Below, piece after piece: positions 54,548 through 64,000 of a stretch of DNA of 64,000 nucleotides (positions are counted from its first letter, which is position 1; the number at the start of each line of letters is the position of its first letter). The translations under genes were made by a program, and so were the position numbers. The notes under the pieces are model-generated. The model saw nothing but the letters and a program-made list of their open reading frames with translations, had not been told where the DNA came from and searched no databases. Source of the DNA: Vibrio celticus (GTDB lineage: Bacteria; Pseudomonadota; Gammaproteobacteria; Enterobacterales; Vibrionaceae); contig NZ_AP025464.1 in assembly GCF_024347335.1 (NCBI RefSeq), positions 1,922,001 to 1,986,000 on the forward strand, given 5' to 3'.

Positions 54548-55428
54548 GGCGTGTTGATCTTTGCTGTACATTTCGCGTTCAACAATACATCGGTAGCCAC
54601 ATTAACATGAATGCCAGCGATAACATGCTGGCATAATTCCTTTCTAGCTTGTCATATCTACTTGAAATAGCTCGATAATGCTTAATTCTCCCAAAGGCAT
54701 TTTCGACCAAGTGACGATACTTGTATAAACACCAATCCATACTGTCTTTGTCTATATCTTGTCCGTAATTGCGTTTAGCAATTACCGTTTCTCCGCCACG
54801 TTCCTTAACAAAAATACGGAAAGGTTCGCTGTCATATCCTTTATCACAAACGATGGTATTAACTTCATCGAGTTGCTCAACTAAGCTTTCGGCATGCACT
54901 ATATCGTGGCGTTGTCCCTCTGATAAATCAAAGCAAATCGGCAGGCCACCACTATCTACGGCTAAGTGAATTTTGGTTGAGTTGCCCCCGCGACTTTTTC
55001 CTATTTGCTCTGAACTTTCAGTAGCTGCACCTGTACTATGCTGATGTGCTCTAACTATAGAGCCATCAAGAAATACCCATTCAAAATCAGCCATGTTAGA
55101 TAAGCTTTTGAAAAGATTATCTAAAATCCCTTTCTTTGACCAAAGATTAAATCGTCTGTAAACGGTACTCCACTCTCCGAACTCAGAGGGTAGATCTCGC
55201 CAAGGAATACCTGTTCTCATTCGATAAAGTATTCCTTCAAATGTCATTCGATGTTCAGTTTTATCGTAAATACGACCTGTACTTTTCATAACTTGGAGTA
55301 GCAGTTCCCAGCGAATATCAGTTAGCATTGTTCTTGGCATGGTATTGGTTATGGTTTTACTTTTGGCGAAGCAAATTATAACTCTTTACCATGCTGTTCA
55401 AAAAACACTCACGAAAGATCAACACGCC
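54548..55428 (-). mobile_element. Intact IS5-family element (IS427-like group), 881 bp
   Basis: Ends are perfect inverted repeats GGCGTGTTGATCTTT (54548-54562) and AAAGATCAACACGCC (55414-55428), flanked on both sides by CTAG (54544-54547 and 55429-55432), the target duplication of this group. The single transposase gene inside is whole. It is therefore a complete and possibly active element. Confidence 0.92.
54579..55340 (-). CDS. IS5-family DDE transposase
   Basis: A 253-residue transposase. N-terminal DUF4096-type domain (TFEGILYRMRTGIPWRDLPS, YRRFNLWSKKGIL), then the DDE catalytic core: VFLDGSIVRAHQHSTGA (first Asp), TIVCDKGYDSE (second Asp) and LVENAFGRIKHYRAISSRYD (Glu). Here the gene is one uninterrupted frame, while many members of the group need a frameshift between two frames. 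Confidence 0.93.
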   Translation of the reverse strand: MPRTMLTDIRWELLLQVMKSTGRIYDKTEHRMTFEGILYRMRTGIPWRDLPSEFGEWSTVYRRFNLWSKKGILDNLFKSLSNMADFEWVFLDGSIVRAHQHSTGAATESSEQIGKSRGGNSTKIHLAVDSGGLPICFDLSEGQRHDIVHAESLVEQLDEVNTIVCDKGYDSEPFRIFVKERGGETVIAKRNYGQDIDKDSMDWCLYKYRHLVENAFGRIKHYRAISSRYDKLERNYASMLSLAFMLMWLPMYC

Positions 55429-55482
55429 CTAGTGTGCTTTCGACTTGGGTTATAAACTGACCACTTTCGGTGCCTTAATGGG

Positions 55483-55980
55483 TTATGAAACTAATAACAC
55501 TGGTCCATCACTGTAGTAATCATGTCCATTGTTGAGAGCGATTGGTTTGGCTAAGGCCAGTCGCTCCGCATCCCATAATGTATTTATGCTCATTATACTC
55601 TCTTTCAACTGGTCTCTTCCTCCGTCCACGTTTGGGTCGTTGCTGTGGAGTATGGTAATGATGCCGTTGTATGGGATCACCGTTAAGCCATTATCATAGC
55701 TAATCGCTACCCAACCAGACAGTTTGGCCGCTATTGATGTCTTGGCCTGAGTTCCACCAACGAATATGAGAGCGATGAGTTAGCGAGCCAGCTTGTTGAA
55801 ATGCCATGTCTTGGGGAAGACCATCTCAATGCAAATCGGAAACTGGCGGGGTTTTCTCCTTCAACAGTTTAATGCAGTCCCCAAATGAGAGTTGCCCATG
55901 AGTAAAGGTTCGGTTTTCAATCCAACCCAATGCGTTCATCAGTGATCACAGTAGCGTGTTGGTTTGCTCAAGTCACCATT
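55483..55980 (-). pseudogene. LssY C-terminal domain protein remnant
   Basis: Minus-strand fragments in order: SLMNALGWIENRTFTHGQLS, FGDCIKLLKEKTPPVSDLH, DGLPQDMAFQQAGSLTHRSH, IRWWNSGQDINSGQTVWLGS, then after a frameshift near 55700-55712 VAISYDNGLTVIPYNG and DGGRDQLKESIMSINTLWDA. In-frame TGA codons lie at 55826-55828, 55946-55948 and about 55973-55975. The pattern (ALGW, FGDxxxLL, PPVSDL, HHxRxW, VWxGxASYD) matches LssY C-terminal domains as I know them. The gene is dead, with its start gone. Confidence 0.75.
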
Positions 55981-56339
55981 GGACAAAAGCAACTTAGAGC
56001 ATTTGGTTTACATTAGTGCTTTACCATTACAACGATTATGGAAAATTGCAATACCACATTTCAACGGCCTAATTACAAAACATCTAACAAACCGGTGGCC
56101 ATTCACTCTGAGCCTTAACAATACGCTACCGCCTCCCCCCTAAAGATGCCACTTTCTGCATACCTATTCCAATCTGACGAGTCACAAAAAACAAGGCCTA
56201 CATGAGACAAACACACAAGCCGAGACTGCTTGGTCACACAGTAAGTCTTCATTATTGGCAACTATCACTAACGGTACTACATTGAAACACGGTGCCGAAA
56301 TCGAACGGCTAAGCCCCTCGCCTTAAAGGAGATCATTCA
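55981..56339. other. Non-coding stretch between the LssY remnant and the orphan gene
   Basis: About 360 bases with scattered stops in all frames. No repeat, terminator or RNA gene that I can support; probably decayed coding DNA. Confidence 0.5.
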
Positions 56340-57170
56340 ATGGAACCTTCAACGTTTGCCAAAAAGACATGGAAAAGACTTCAACAACAAATCATGCAAA
56401 GCCATGAGCAAATATCAAATAGACTCAATAACTCGACTAACCCAAACGCCTTCATCGCCTTTCTAACCCAACAAAAAGAGGTCAGCAACCACTTTGAGTT
56501 GGCCGGTAGCAAAGATAAATACGGCATCTATGGCAAACTGTTGATAGGAAAATGCCTGTATGCGGAAAAGGGCAGGCTCTACATCGAAAACGTCTACTAT
56601 CCGCTATCCAAGAAGCGCTTTGGTGACCGGATCGCTATCGATGCCATCGACACCTACTCAGGCCACTATATAGAGCGGTTGATTGACCGAAAAGGGATCA
56701 AAACCTTGTCGGCGTTAAAAGCAGAAATCGCCGAGCAATATGCTCGCTATAAGGAAGCGGGGTTTGCTCAGCAATATGGCGTAATGGACGTCGACAGTGA
56801 TTTTATCATTGTCTACCGAGACATGGTGGTGTTTAGCGAAGGCGAAGTCGACGAGGACAATGAAGCACGCATCGTCAGGAAGTCCTTCATTACTCAAAAG
56901 GAGTTCAAGGGTAACAACCAAGAAATCATTAACTTTGTGCTCAACTGTTTAGACGTTGAAGCCTGCTTGTTGACCACGCATGCCCTACCGGAAAGCCAAA
57001 CTGAAGCCATAAACGTCATAGAAGACACCTTCAAGCGCATCACCAACTACAAAGAACAGATAGAAACCGTTACCGGGGAAGCGCCGCCAATGAGCGGCTT
57101 TAAAGTAGACCACAAACAAATTCGTCTGTTTGAAAAATACCTCAGAAAGTACGACCCGCGGATGAACTAG
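56340..57170 (+). CDS. Orphan accessory protein of unknown function
   Basis: A 276-residue cytosolic, mainly helical, charged protein with no signal peptide or membrane segment. AAAGGAGATCATTCA precedes the ATG, a very good ribosome-binding site. Segments such as DRIAIDAIDTYSGHYIERLI and VMDVDSDFIIVYRDMVVFSE hint at an alpha/beta core at about residues 90-165, with helices around it. No catalytic motif is evident. Between decayed DNA and direct repeats, it looks like a recently gained gene. I make no functional claim. Confidence 0.6.
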   Translation: MEPSTFAKKTWKRLQQQIMQSHEQISNRLNNSTNPNAFIAFLTQQKEVSNHFELAGSKDKYGIYGKLLIGKCLYAEKGRLYIENVYYPLSKKRFGDRIAIDAIDTYSGHYIERLIDRKGIKTLSALKAEIAEQYARYKEAGFAQQYGVMDVDSDFIIVYRDMVVFSEGEVDEDNEARIVRKSFITQKEFKGNNQEIINFVLNCLDVEACLLTTHALPESQTEAINVIEDTFKRITNYKEQIETVTGEAPPMSGFKVDHKQIRLFEKYLRKYDPRMN

Positions 57171-57264
57171 ACGGCACTGAACGAAACGATAAAAGCGTCC
57201 CAATACATAAATGGACATAAACGTTTCAGCGTCTTCGCTAAATTAATAAATTATGAATAACTAC

Positions 57265-57380
57265 AAGTATCGAAAGTCGCTTAGCTTGGTGTTCAGTCTA
57301 TCTGGTGCAGATCAAATCACGAATTAGCATAAGTATGGAAAGTCACTAAGCTCACTGTCCAGTATTGATGGTGCACATCA
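57265..57380. repeat. Two imperfect ~50-bp direct repeats, 66-bp period
   Basis: Units 57265-57314 and 57331-57380 share AAGTAT-GAAAGTC-CT-AGCT, TGT-CAGT and TGGTGCA-ATCA in register, with about ten differences. They lie 59 bp upstream of the OmpA-like gene, so they may be operators or the trace of a duplication. Confidence 0.8.
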
Positions 57381-57438
57381 TGTTGACGTATGCGTTGAGG
57401 ATTGAACATCCAGAAGAGTGGCAAGGGGAGAATAAGTA

Positions 57439-58077
57439 ATGAGATATTTTAAACTAGCGCTACTTAGCTCTATCTTGCTAATGGGTTGTGCAGAAACGCC
57501 TGATACGACAATGACTCGCCATCAAATTGATGACTTAGCCGATAATGACCGAGACGGTGTGATTAACCAGCGAGATCTATGTGCCGATACGCCAGAAGGT
57601 GTAACGGTAGACATTAAAGGGTGTGCCAATTGGAAAATTGTCGAAGATGTTGAAGTATTAAGTGTGGCATTTGATTTTGATAAGTATGACCTTAAACCTG
57701 ATCATACTGCTGTATTAAATGAGTTGGTGCGTTTACTAGGAGAGCAGCCTGATGCTTCGGTTACCTTGGTCGGTGATACCAGTGCTGAAGGTACAAACGC
57801 GTATAACAAGGCATTAGCGAAGAAAAGAACTGGCGTGATTCGAGACGCTTTAATTGATAGAGGTATCAATGGTGAGCGAATCTTCGAACAAGAGTTTACT
57901 CAGATAACCAGCTTAACTCAGCATCTTCACAAGCGTAAGCGCAGGACCATTGCAGTATTAAAAACAGAGAGTATGGAAGTGAATCCATCTTGGAATATCT
58001 TCACTTCAGAGATGCAGCTCGACAGCAATAGCGATGTGGAATCTAAGACATCGATTGACCCAGTAGGAGGCCAGTAA
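57439..58077 (+). CDS. OmpA-family lipoprotein with thrombospondin type 3-like repeat
   Basis: A 212-residue lipoprotein: signal with lipobox LLMGCAE (Cys at residue 18), then a calcium-binding-like segment DNDRDGVINQRDLCADTPEG, and an OmpA C-terminal peptidoglycan-binding domain (VAFDFDKYDLKPDHTAVLNE; GDTSAEGTNAYNKALAKKRT). So it should tether outer membrane and wall. AAGGGGAG precedes the ATG. Its TAA overlaps the next ATG by one base (TAATG), which ties the two products. Confidence 0.88.
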   Translation: MRYFKLALLSSILLMGCAETPDTTMTRHQIDDLADNDRDGVINQRDLCADTPEGVTVDIKGCANWKIVEDVEVLSVAFDFDKYDLKPDHTAVLNELVRLLGEQPDASVTLVGDTSAEGTNAYNKALAKKRTGVIRDALIDRGINGERIFEQEFTQITSLTQHLHKRKRRTIAVLKTESMEVNPSWNIFTSEMQLDSNSDVESKTSIDPVGGQ

Positions 58078-59021
58078 TGAAACGTCTATCTAATAAATCG
58101 GGCTTACTGCTTGCTGCTGTACCTATGTTGTTCTCGGCATCGACGTTTGCGAATGATGCCAGTGAAATTGGTTTGGTCGCGATTGAGCCGAATATGCAGG
58201 GCCTTGTTGAAGACTTACTTAAGAGCCAAGAGAGCGACCTAGAAATCTTGTTGAGTGACAGCGTCCCAGAACAGATGATCATGCAGCGCTCGCGTGTTGG
58301 TATCACTTCCAAAAAGTGGACTGACAAAGAGATGGCTAGGTTCGACATGCGCTACGGCTATAGACCGACAGAGCTGATGTTTACCGCTGACGTGATTGCG
58401 ATTCTAGCGAATGAAAATAATCCTGCAACATCCATCAGTGTCGCTGAACTTATCGATGTGTTTGGTTGCTCTAACGACCCTAAACATCCCAAATGGTCAC
58501 CAAGCAGTGATATCCGTAATGGTGAAAGTCTAGATACTCATATGCTGCCCTTCGCCATTGATCATAACCTGAAGGGGCATACCACCTTTTCAAGTTGGGT
58601 CGAGTGTGGAACGGAGGGAGAATATGTCCATACTCAATTCTTAGCGGACCTGCCGGACCTGATTAACAAGATTGAAGACGAAGATGCAGCTATTGGGTAC
58701 ACCGTCTACTCAGATCAAATCTCAGACGTGAAATGGTTGAGCGTGGTTGATAACCTAGGTGTGAACTACGACTTAAACAAAGAAACGATCCTCTCTGGTC
58801 GTTACCCGTTAGCAACGGTTTATTACATGTACTTGAATATTCCAGCGCATCGCAAAGGCTTTACGGAACAAGAGGAGTTCTTTGTTGGGCTTACCTTGTC
58901 TCAAGATCATCAAGGCGTTTTGAACCAATACGGCTTCATCAGTTTGCCGCCAGAAGCCATTCAACGTAATAAAGTAAGACTATCGCTTGAAGAGCCAGCA
59001 ATAGAAGGTGGCTATAAGTAA
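58077..59021 (+). CDS. Periplasmic phosphate-binding-like (PstS-fold) protein
   Basis: A 314-residue exported protein (signal LLLAAVPMLFSASTFA). Blocks such as GYRPTELMFTADVIAILANE, SVAELIDVFGCSNDPKHPKW and a C-terminal SGRYPLATVYYMYLNI correspond to the PBP-like domain of PstS-type proteins (phosphate binding site region: SGRYPL). The coupled OmpA-like lipoprotein suggests a cell-envelope complex, not an ABC importer, as no permease adjoins. Ligand unknown. Confidence 0.78.
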   Translation: MKRLSNKSGLLLAAVPMLFSASTFANDASEIGLVAIEPNMQGLVEDLLKSQESDLEILLSDSVPEQMIMQRSRVGITSKKWTDKEMARFDMRYGYRPTELMFTADVIAILANENNPATSISVAELIDVFGCSNDPKHPKWSPSSDIRNGESLDTHMLPFAIDHNLKGHTTFSSWVECGTEGEYVHTQFLADLPDLINKIEDEDAAIGYTVYSDQISDVKWLSVVDNLGVNYDLNKETILSGRYPLATVYYMYLNIPAHRKGFTEQEEFFVGLTLSQDHQGVLNQYGFISLPPEAIQRNKVRLSLEEPAIEGGYK

Positions 59022-59121
59022 TGAATACGATGTATTGTAACTGTTGTGGGAGAGTGATATCCTCTCTTTCGTAATGGTTCTCAACGTGACGGATTACGTT
59101 ATTCGGTGATGAATTTATCTA

Positions 59122-59148
59122 GCGGGCATGTATGCCCGTTTTTTTTTC
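59122..59148 (+). terminator. Rho-independent terminator of the OmpA/PstS-like pair
   Basis: Stem GCGGGCA / TGCCCGT with loop TGTA and nine T. Confidence 0.85.
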
Positions 59149-59232
59149 GCCTAAAATTTGCGACTCGAGCGGTTGTTTGTCGATTGGTCACGTATAATGG
59201 ACACTTCATATAGCGCCAAATAAGCCCAGTCG

Positions 59233-59820
59233 ATGAAAATCTTTCAAGTTCTAATCTTGCCTCTAATGCTGTCCCTCAATGCTATTTCATTTTCAGCGCA
59301 GGCAACCGAAAGCTGGTGGCTAAGAACAGTATTTAACAGCAGCACAAGTTTGCCGAATTCTCAAAACTATATTAACGATATCGACTTGATGGATTGTGGT
59401 GAGATCGAAGATACGCTGTTGTGCAGTGACTTAACCCAATATTATGATCTGGATGTTTACGTTGAACTGGAGTTGGGTGACTCAAGCGTCGAAACAGTTC
59501 GCTTATACCTGCCATATTCGCACCTAAGCTACACAAAGCTTCAGGCATACCTTCGCCAAGATGGCTTTGCTCTCAGTTCAATTCGTATTGGTGAAGATGA
59601 ATTCGATGTTACTGCTCAACTCGAACAAGCTCGAAATGAAGGTGTTGGTTTCGATAAGGTGGATAAACAACTGGTCGAATTTATCAATGCGCCTCACGGT
59701 TCAGCAGAGCAACTGAGTGTGTGGAATGTGCCTAGCTTATCTTCTTCTAGCTCTCCTTCTCCTTGGATTCAGTTATACAGTGATGGTGACAACTTAACGG
59801 TTCAACTTAATCGTTTTTAA
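59233..59820 (+). CDS. Secreted protein of unknown function
   Basis: A 195-residue exported protein: signal peptide MKIFQVLILPLMLSLNAISF ending near AQA, an acidic mature part with two Cys (MDCGEIEDTLLCSD, probably a disulfide), and a Ser-rich stretch (SLSSSSSPSP) before a C-terminal beta-like IQLYSDGDNLTVQLNRF. The terminal Phe is noted. No family recognised. Confidence 0.6.
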   Translation: MKIFQVLILPLMLSLNAISFSAQATESWWLRTVFNSSTSLPNSQNYINDIDLMDCGEIEDTLLCSDLTQYYDLDVYVELELGDSSVETVRLYLPYSHLSYTKLQAYLRQDGFALSSIRIGEDEFDVTAQLEQARNEGVGFDKVDKQLVEFINAPHGSAEQLSVWNVPSLSSSSSPSPWIQLYSDGDNLTVQLNRF

Positions 59821-60037
59821 TTGCTCAAATTTATAGATAGTTTCGTTATTTATTAGGCTAAACAAGCCTTTCAGGAGAACGGCTCACTGGCAGACAGCAA
59901 GTTATAATTTATTTAAGTGTTCGTTTTTCTGCGGCTCTCACATTTTTAATAAGCGTTTACCTTTGCCATTTGTTATACGTTGAGCCCTCGGTAAAACGAG
60001 CTTAGGATACGTTCAGTATTGATAAAGGAGACAACCC

Positions 60038-60946
<909 letters not shown>

Positions 60947-61015
60947 AAAGCAATTCGTATAGAAGTTAAAGCCAGCTATTGGGGGGCAGTTCAGAACATG
61001 CTATGGCTTTTTTTT

Positions 61016-62236
61016 GGTTCTTCGCAGATTAGCGGGAACTGAAAACAAAAACGGTAGTTAGTGGTAAGGTTACATTGCCAAACACAACCTTTCACAAACT
61101 ACCGTTTTCATGCCGAATAATACTTTCCTATCATCATTCTGGGAAGGCTTTCAGATCGTAAAGTCTTATAAAACTGACTCATTAATCTCTATCACCTTAA
61201 TTCCTGATACCGCGGCATACTGCTCTTGTGGCCAAGCTTCTGACTCGATCCATGACACTCAATGGAGAACGCTTAAAGATGCGATGATGCTTGGCATACC
61301 CGTTGAGTTATTCGTCCAGACTCGGCGCATCAAGTGTTCAAATTGTGGTATCAAGACTGAATCTATTTCTTGGGTTAAGCCATATTCTCGCCTCACTAAT
61401 CGGCTGATTGATTACATTGATAATCTATTACCATTGCTACCCATCAAACACATTTCAGAGCTTACTGGAGTGCACTGGCACACCATCAAAGAAATAGACA
61501 AGCAACGTCTCAAGCGTGTCGTACCTGAGGTTCCTTGGGGGTGCTTGCGTCAACTGGTCATGGATGAGTTTGCCATATTCAAGGGCCATCGTTACGCCAC
61601 TGTTATCGCAGATGCACAAACGCATCAAGTACTTTGGATTGGTCTAGGTAGAAGTCGCAAAGACATACGCCCTTCTTTGAGATGCTTGGAGAGCATGCAC
61701 AAAATATCGAAGTTGTGGCAATGGATATGAACACCGCTTTTGATCTAGAGGTTCAAGCTCATTGTCCAAATGCCCGTATCGTCTATGATCTCTTTCATGT
61801 CGTCGCTAAGTTTGGTCGAGAGGTTATGGATAGAGTTCGAGTAGATCAAGCTAACCAACTTAAAGATGACAAAAGTGCACGGCGTTGGGTCAAGCGCTCA
61901 CGCTGGGTACTACTGAAAAATAGAGAGAATTTAAATACCAAGCAACAAAGCTATCTGGATGAAATACTTGCGATTAACCGTGACTTAATGGTGACCCATT
62001 TACTTGGCGCTCAACTCAAGGAACTCTGGTACTGCGAATCGGAAAAACAAGCCCGAGACCTTTGGGAAATATGGTGGCAACAAGTTCATGAAAGCGGAGT
62101 AAAGCCACTCATAAACTTTGCTAGAAAGCTGAAACCGTACCTTCATGGGATAGTGTCTTCAGCTTTATATCACTTAAATACATGTACCTTGGAAGGGATT
62201 AATAACAATATTCATAGACTGAACCTTAAGCATTAA
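61016..62236 (+). mobile_element. Truncated ISL3-family element
   Basis: The left end shows the ISL3-type terminal repeat GGTTCTTCGCAGATTAGCGG starting at 61016, ~90 bp before the transposase start. The right end is missing: coding sequence stops abruptly at ~62216 where IS4-like DNA begins. Confidence 0.75.
61110..62236 (+). pseudogene. ISL3-family transposase, frameshifted and truncated
   Basis: Part 1 (from 61110) holds the zinc finger (CSCGQ ... IKCSNCGIKTES) and LRQLVMDEFAIFKGHRYATV; its frame goes wrong after GRSRKDIRP. Part 2 continues in the next frame as PFFEMLGEHAQNIEVVAMDM up to TLEGINNNIH. A single-base loss in CGCCCTTCTTTGAG (about 61668-61680) explains the shift. The C-terminal end after INNNI is replaced by foreign residues. 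Not functional. Confidence 0.9.
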
Positions 62237-62917
62237 GACCAGCATAAATCCCGTCTAACGTGATGTTTTTCTTTGACTTCCTCTGGGCGGACTTTTGTGC
62301 GTTCTTAAATATATAGCTAGAGGCCCATTCCAGTTTATTGCCTATTTCTGACCATGCCTTGTGGCTGATACATTCAAATATGGGCAACAGCCACACATCC
62401 ACATTTTTTGCCGCCTTAAACAGCGAGACCGATGGCATTATCTGAAGCGCAGTACTGCGCCTGATGATCAGCGAGAGTAAACTGGCCCAGATAAGCCCAT
62501 CAACGATGGCCTTTTGTGCGGTGACAAATCGTTGCCAGTTTGTGTGAGATTTTAATTCTTTAAAAAGCAACTCCACCTGCCATCGACAGCGGTAGATCGC
62601 CATTATGTCATCAGCAGTATAGGTACCTGAAGGCAAGTTAGTTAACCAAATACAGAATCGCTTTTCTTCTGCAAACCAACGTCTTACCACTCTAAATTCT
62701 TGCTTACCACTACGAACTTTAAGGTCGAGTACCTGTGAGCGATTAGTACCTCGAGTGATGTCTTTGAGCTTCTTTCCTTCTAGTTTAGATAAATGCCGGC
62801 CCTGACCGTTTCTCGCTTCTATAACATGAGGATTCAGGGACTTTGCTCCTCGAAAAATATAGAAACCACCATACAGTTCAAGCTCAGTAAAGAATTGGAA
62901 GTCAGGGTACCCTGCAG
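62226..62917 (-). pseudogene. IS4-family transposase fragment
   Basis: An open minus-strand frame from about 62917 (GYPDFQFFTELELYGGFYIF) through IEARNGQGRHLSKLEGKKLK and WFAEEKRFCIWLTNLP to YRCRWQVELLFKELKSHTNW and the stop at 62226. The YRxRWxxExxFKxLK motif with the catalytic Glu is that of IS4-type transposases. The N-terminal ~half is lost at the junction with the ISAs1-like element, and the outer end is cut at the ISL3 remnant. Confidence 0.85.
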
Positions 62918-62924
62918 GGCAAGC

Positions 62925-64000
62925 TTACGAAGCCCCTTGTACTGCAAGGACTTGCGAAAGGTAGCTATTGCTACGGTTTGCTTTTTTCTGCTTTCTTTTG
63001 ATCCCTGCTTTGAAGCTGGTTTCTTCCGTCAGCAGATTTAAAGCTATATGTCTTATAACTGCTAAATTCTCACCAGCTTGCTCTCGACGAATCCGACATT
63101 CATCTTCTTTAAAACCTACGTCTAATCGCCAGTGCATCTGATTTTCAATGCTCCAATGTGCTCGCGTGCTCTCTAGTAAAGCTTTAGCCGTCAGTTTTGC
63201 TGAGCTTATGTAGTGCTTGATTTGCATTGTTTCTGCTGGCTTATCACCTTCTTGACGAATTGAAACGACCATACCAATGGTGGAGAGTCCCGCCCAATCA
63301 AGCGCTATATCGCCTAAGAAATCTGTATTGTGAACAACCATACTCAAACGCGTTTCTGTACGACCATGTCCTTTCTCTTGAGTGACGTATTTATCACCTT
63401 CAAAACTATTAAGCATACTAGAATTAAAGACTTGGCTAATCGCTTGCTCCAATCGTTTTTGATTACCTTTTACCGCTAAGAGGTAATCTGCATCTTGGCC
63501 GACTATCTTTTCAGCTATATCCTTCTGGCATCCCATAGCATCAATCGTCACTAAGCAACCTCGTAAGGAAAGCATTTCAAGCAGTTCGGGGATCGCTTTG
63601 ATTTCATTGCTTTTGTCTGCTGTTTTAACCTGCCCTAACACAACTTGATTTGCAGCACTAAACGCACTAACCATATGGATTGCACCACAACGCTTGTCTT
63701 TGTTGTATGTGCCTCTGAGAGTTTTGCCGTCGATAGCAATCACTTCACCCTCAGTCACCTCATGACAGTCTTTCATCCACGCAGTAAAGCATCGTTGCAG
63801 TTGCTTGGCGGAAATAAGATTGATAACTCGGGCAATGGTATCGTGTACTGGTATGCCTTGTTTGAAATCACCATACTGTCTAAGCCATTCCAAGTTATCT
63901 TCACCAAAATCTTCAATATCCTCCCAACCTTCAGCACCAGCAATCACTGCTGCAATTGTTAAGAAGATAATGTCGGTTAGCGTGTGCTCTATTTTCCAGG
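62925..64000 (-). CDS. ISAs1-family transposase, 5' end beyond the window
   Basis: The minus-strand frame is open from the window edge to a TAA at 62925, 358 codons visible. Family marks: TDIIFLTIAAVIAGAEGWED (DUF4372-like N-terminus), VIAIDGKTLRGTYNKDKRCG (first Asp), VTIDAMGCQKDIAEKIVG (second Asp), DYLLAVKGNQ and STRAHWSIENQMHWRLDVGF with the catalytic Glu. Nothing is broken in the visible part, so the element may be intact. Confidence 0.9.
   Translation of the reverse strand, partial: WKIEHTLTDIIFLTIAAVIAGAEGWEDIEDFGEDNLEWLRQYGDFKQGIPVHDTIARVINLISAKQLQRCFTAWMKDCHEVTEGEVIAIDGKTLRGTYNKDKRCGAIHMVSAFSAANQVVLGQVKTADKSNEIKAIPELLEMLSLRGCLVTIDAMGCQKDIAEKIVGQDADYLLAVKGNQKRLEQAISQVFNSSMLNSFEGDKYVTQEKGHGRTETRLSMVVHNTDFLGDIALDWAGLSTIGMVVSIRQEGDKPAETMQIKHYISSAKLTAKALLESTRAHWSIENQMHWRLDVGFKEDECRIRREQAGENLAVIRHIALNLLTEETSFKAGIKRKQKKANRSNSYLSQVLAVQGAS

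Noticed and set aside
55981..56339. Possible integron cassette attC site upstream of the orphan gene (AACAAAC-like bases)
   Set aside because: No paired inverted core sites or typical attC palindrome could be made out.

Overview
The window reads as part of the second chromosome of a Vibrio. The basis is gene content: a TetR regulator closely resembling LuxT/SwrT, the tonB1-exbB1-exbD1-hutBCD block divergent from hutWXZ, an M23 endopeptidase of the ShyA type, a YjiH carrier, a CACHE chemoreceptor and a Vibrio-like porin, in AT-leaning DNA. The species is not resolved; a marine, animal-associated member of the genus (for example the Splendidus group) would fit. No rRNA, tRNA or CRISPR array was seen.

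Layout. 1-7.8 kb: the 3' part of a MOSC/ferredoxin-reductase fusion, divergent NAD-biosynthesis genes (nadE and a nadD-like gene), an acyltransferase, small exported proteins and luxT with a long leader. 8-16 kb: a complete haem acquisition and use module (TonB energy system, periplasmic binding protein, ABC importer, HutWXZ) around a Fur-like site. 16-45 kb: mostly core-type genes: CheV, parvulin, a cytosolic GH13 amylase, a chemoreceptor, YjiH, an M23 endopeptidase, an EAL phosphodiesterase, a LysR/MFS pair, a tandem glutaredoxin, a porin, a zinc amidohydrolase, an scs-type thiol-redox operon, an MscS channel and a long RecX-like protein.

45.3-56 kb is an accessory island. A left-hand serine-hydrolase remnant borders a leftward operon: solute-binding protein, two ureohydrolases, two permeases, ATPase. 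Divergent from it run a LysR regulator, a clear creatinase and an EamA exporter. An intact IS5-family element sits exactly on the exporter's stop codon, followed by a decayed LssY-type gene. All three hydrolases belong to families that split guanidino compounds to urea plus an amine or amino acid, so I read the island as an import and breakdown system for creatine and related guanidino compounds. This is the most interesting system in the window.

56-61 kb holds an unrecognised orphan gene, a 66-bp-period direct repeat upstream of an OmpA-lipoprotein/phosphate-binding-like pair, a secreted Vibrio protein and an aldo-keto reductase. 61-64 kb is an insertion-sequence graveyard: a frameshifted, truncated ISL3 transposase, an IS4-type fragment and an ISAs1-type transposase that runs off the window.
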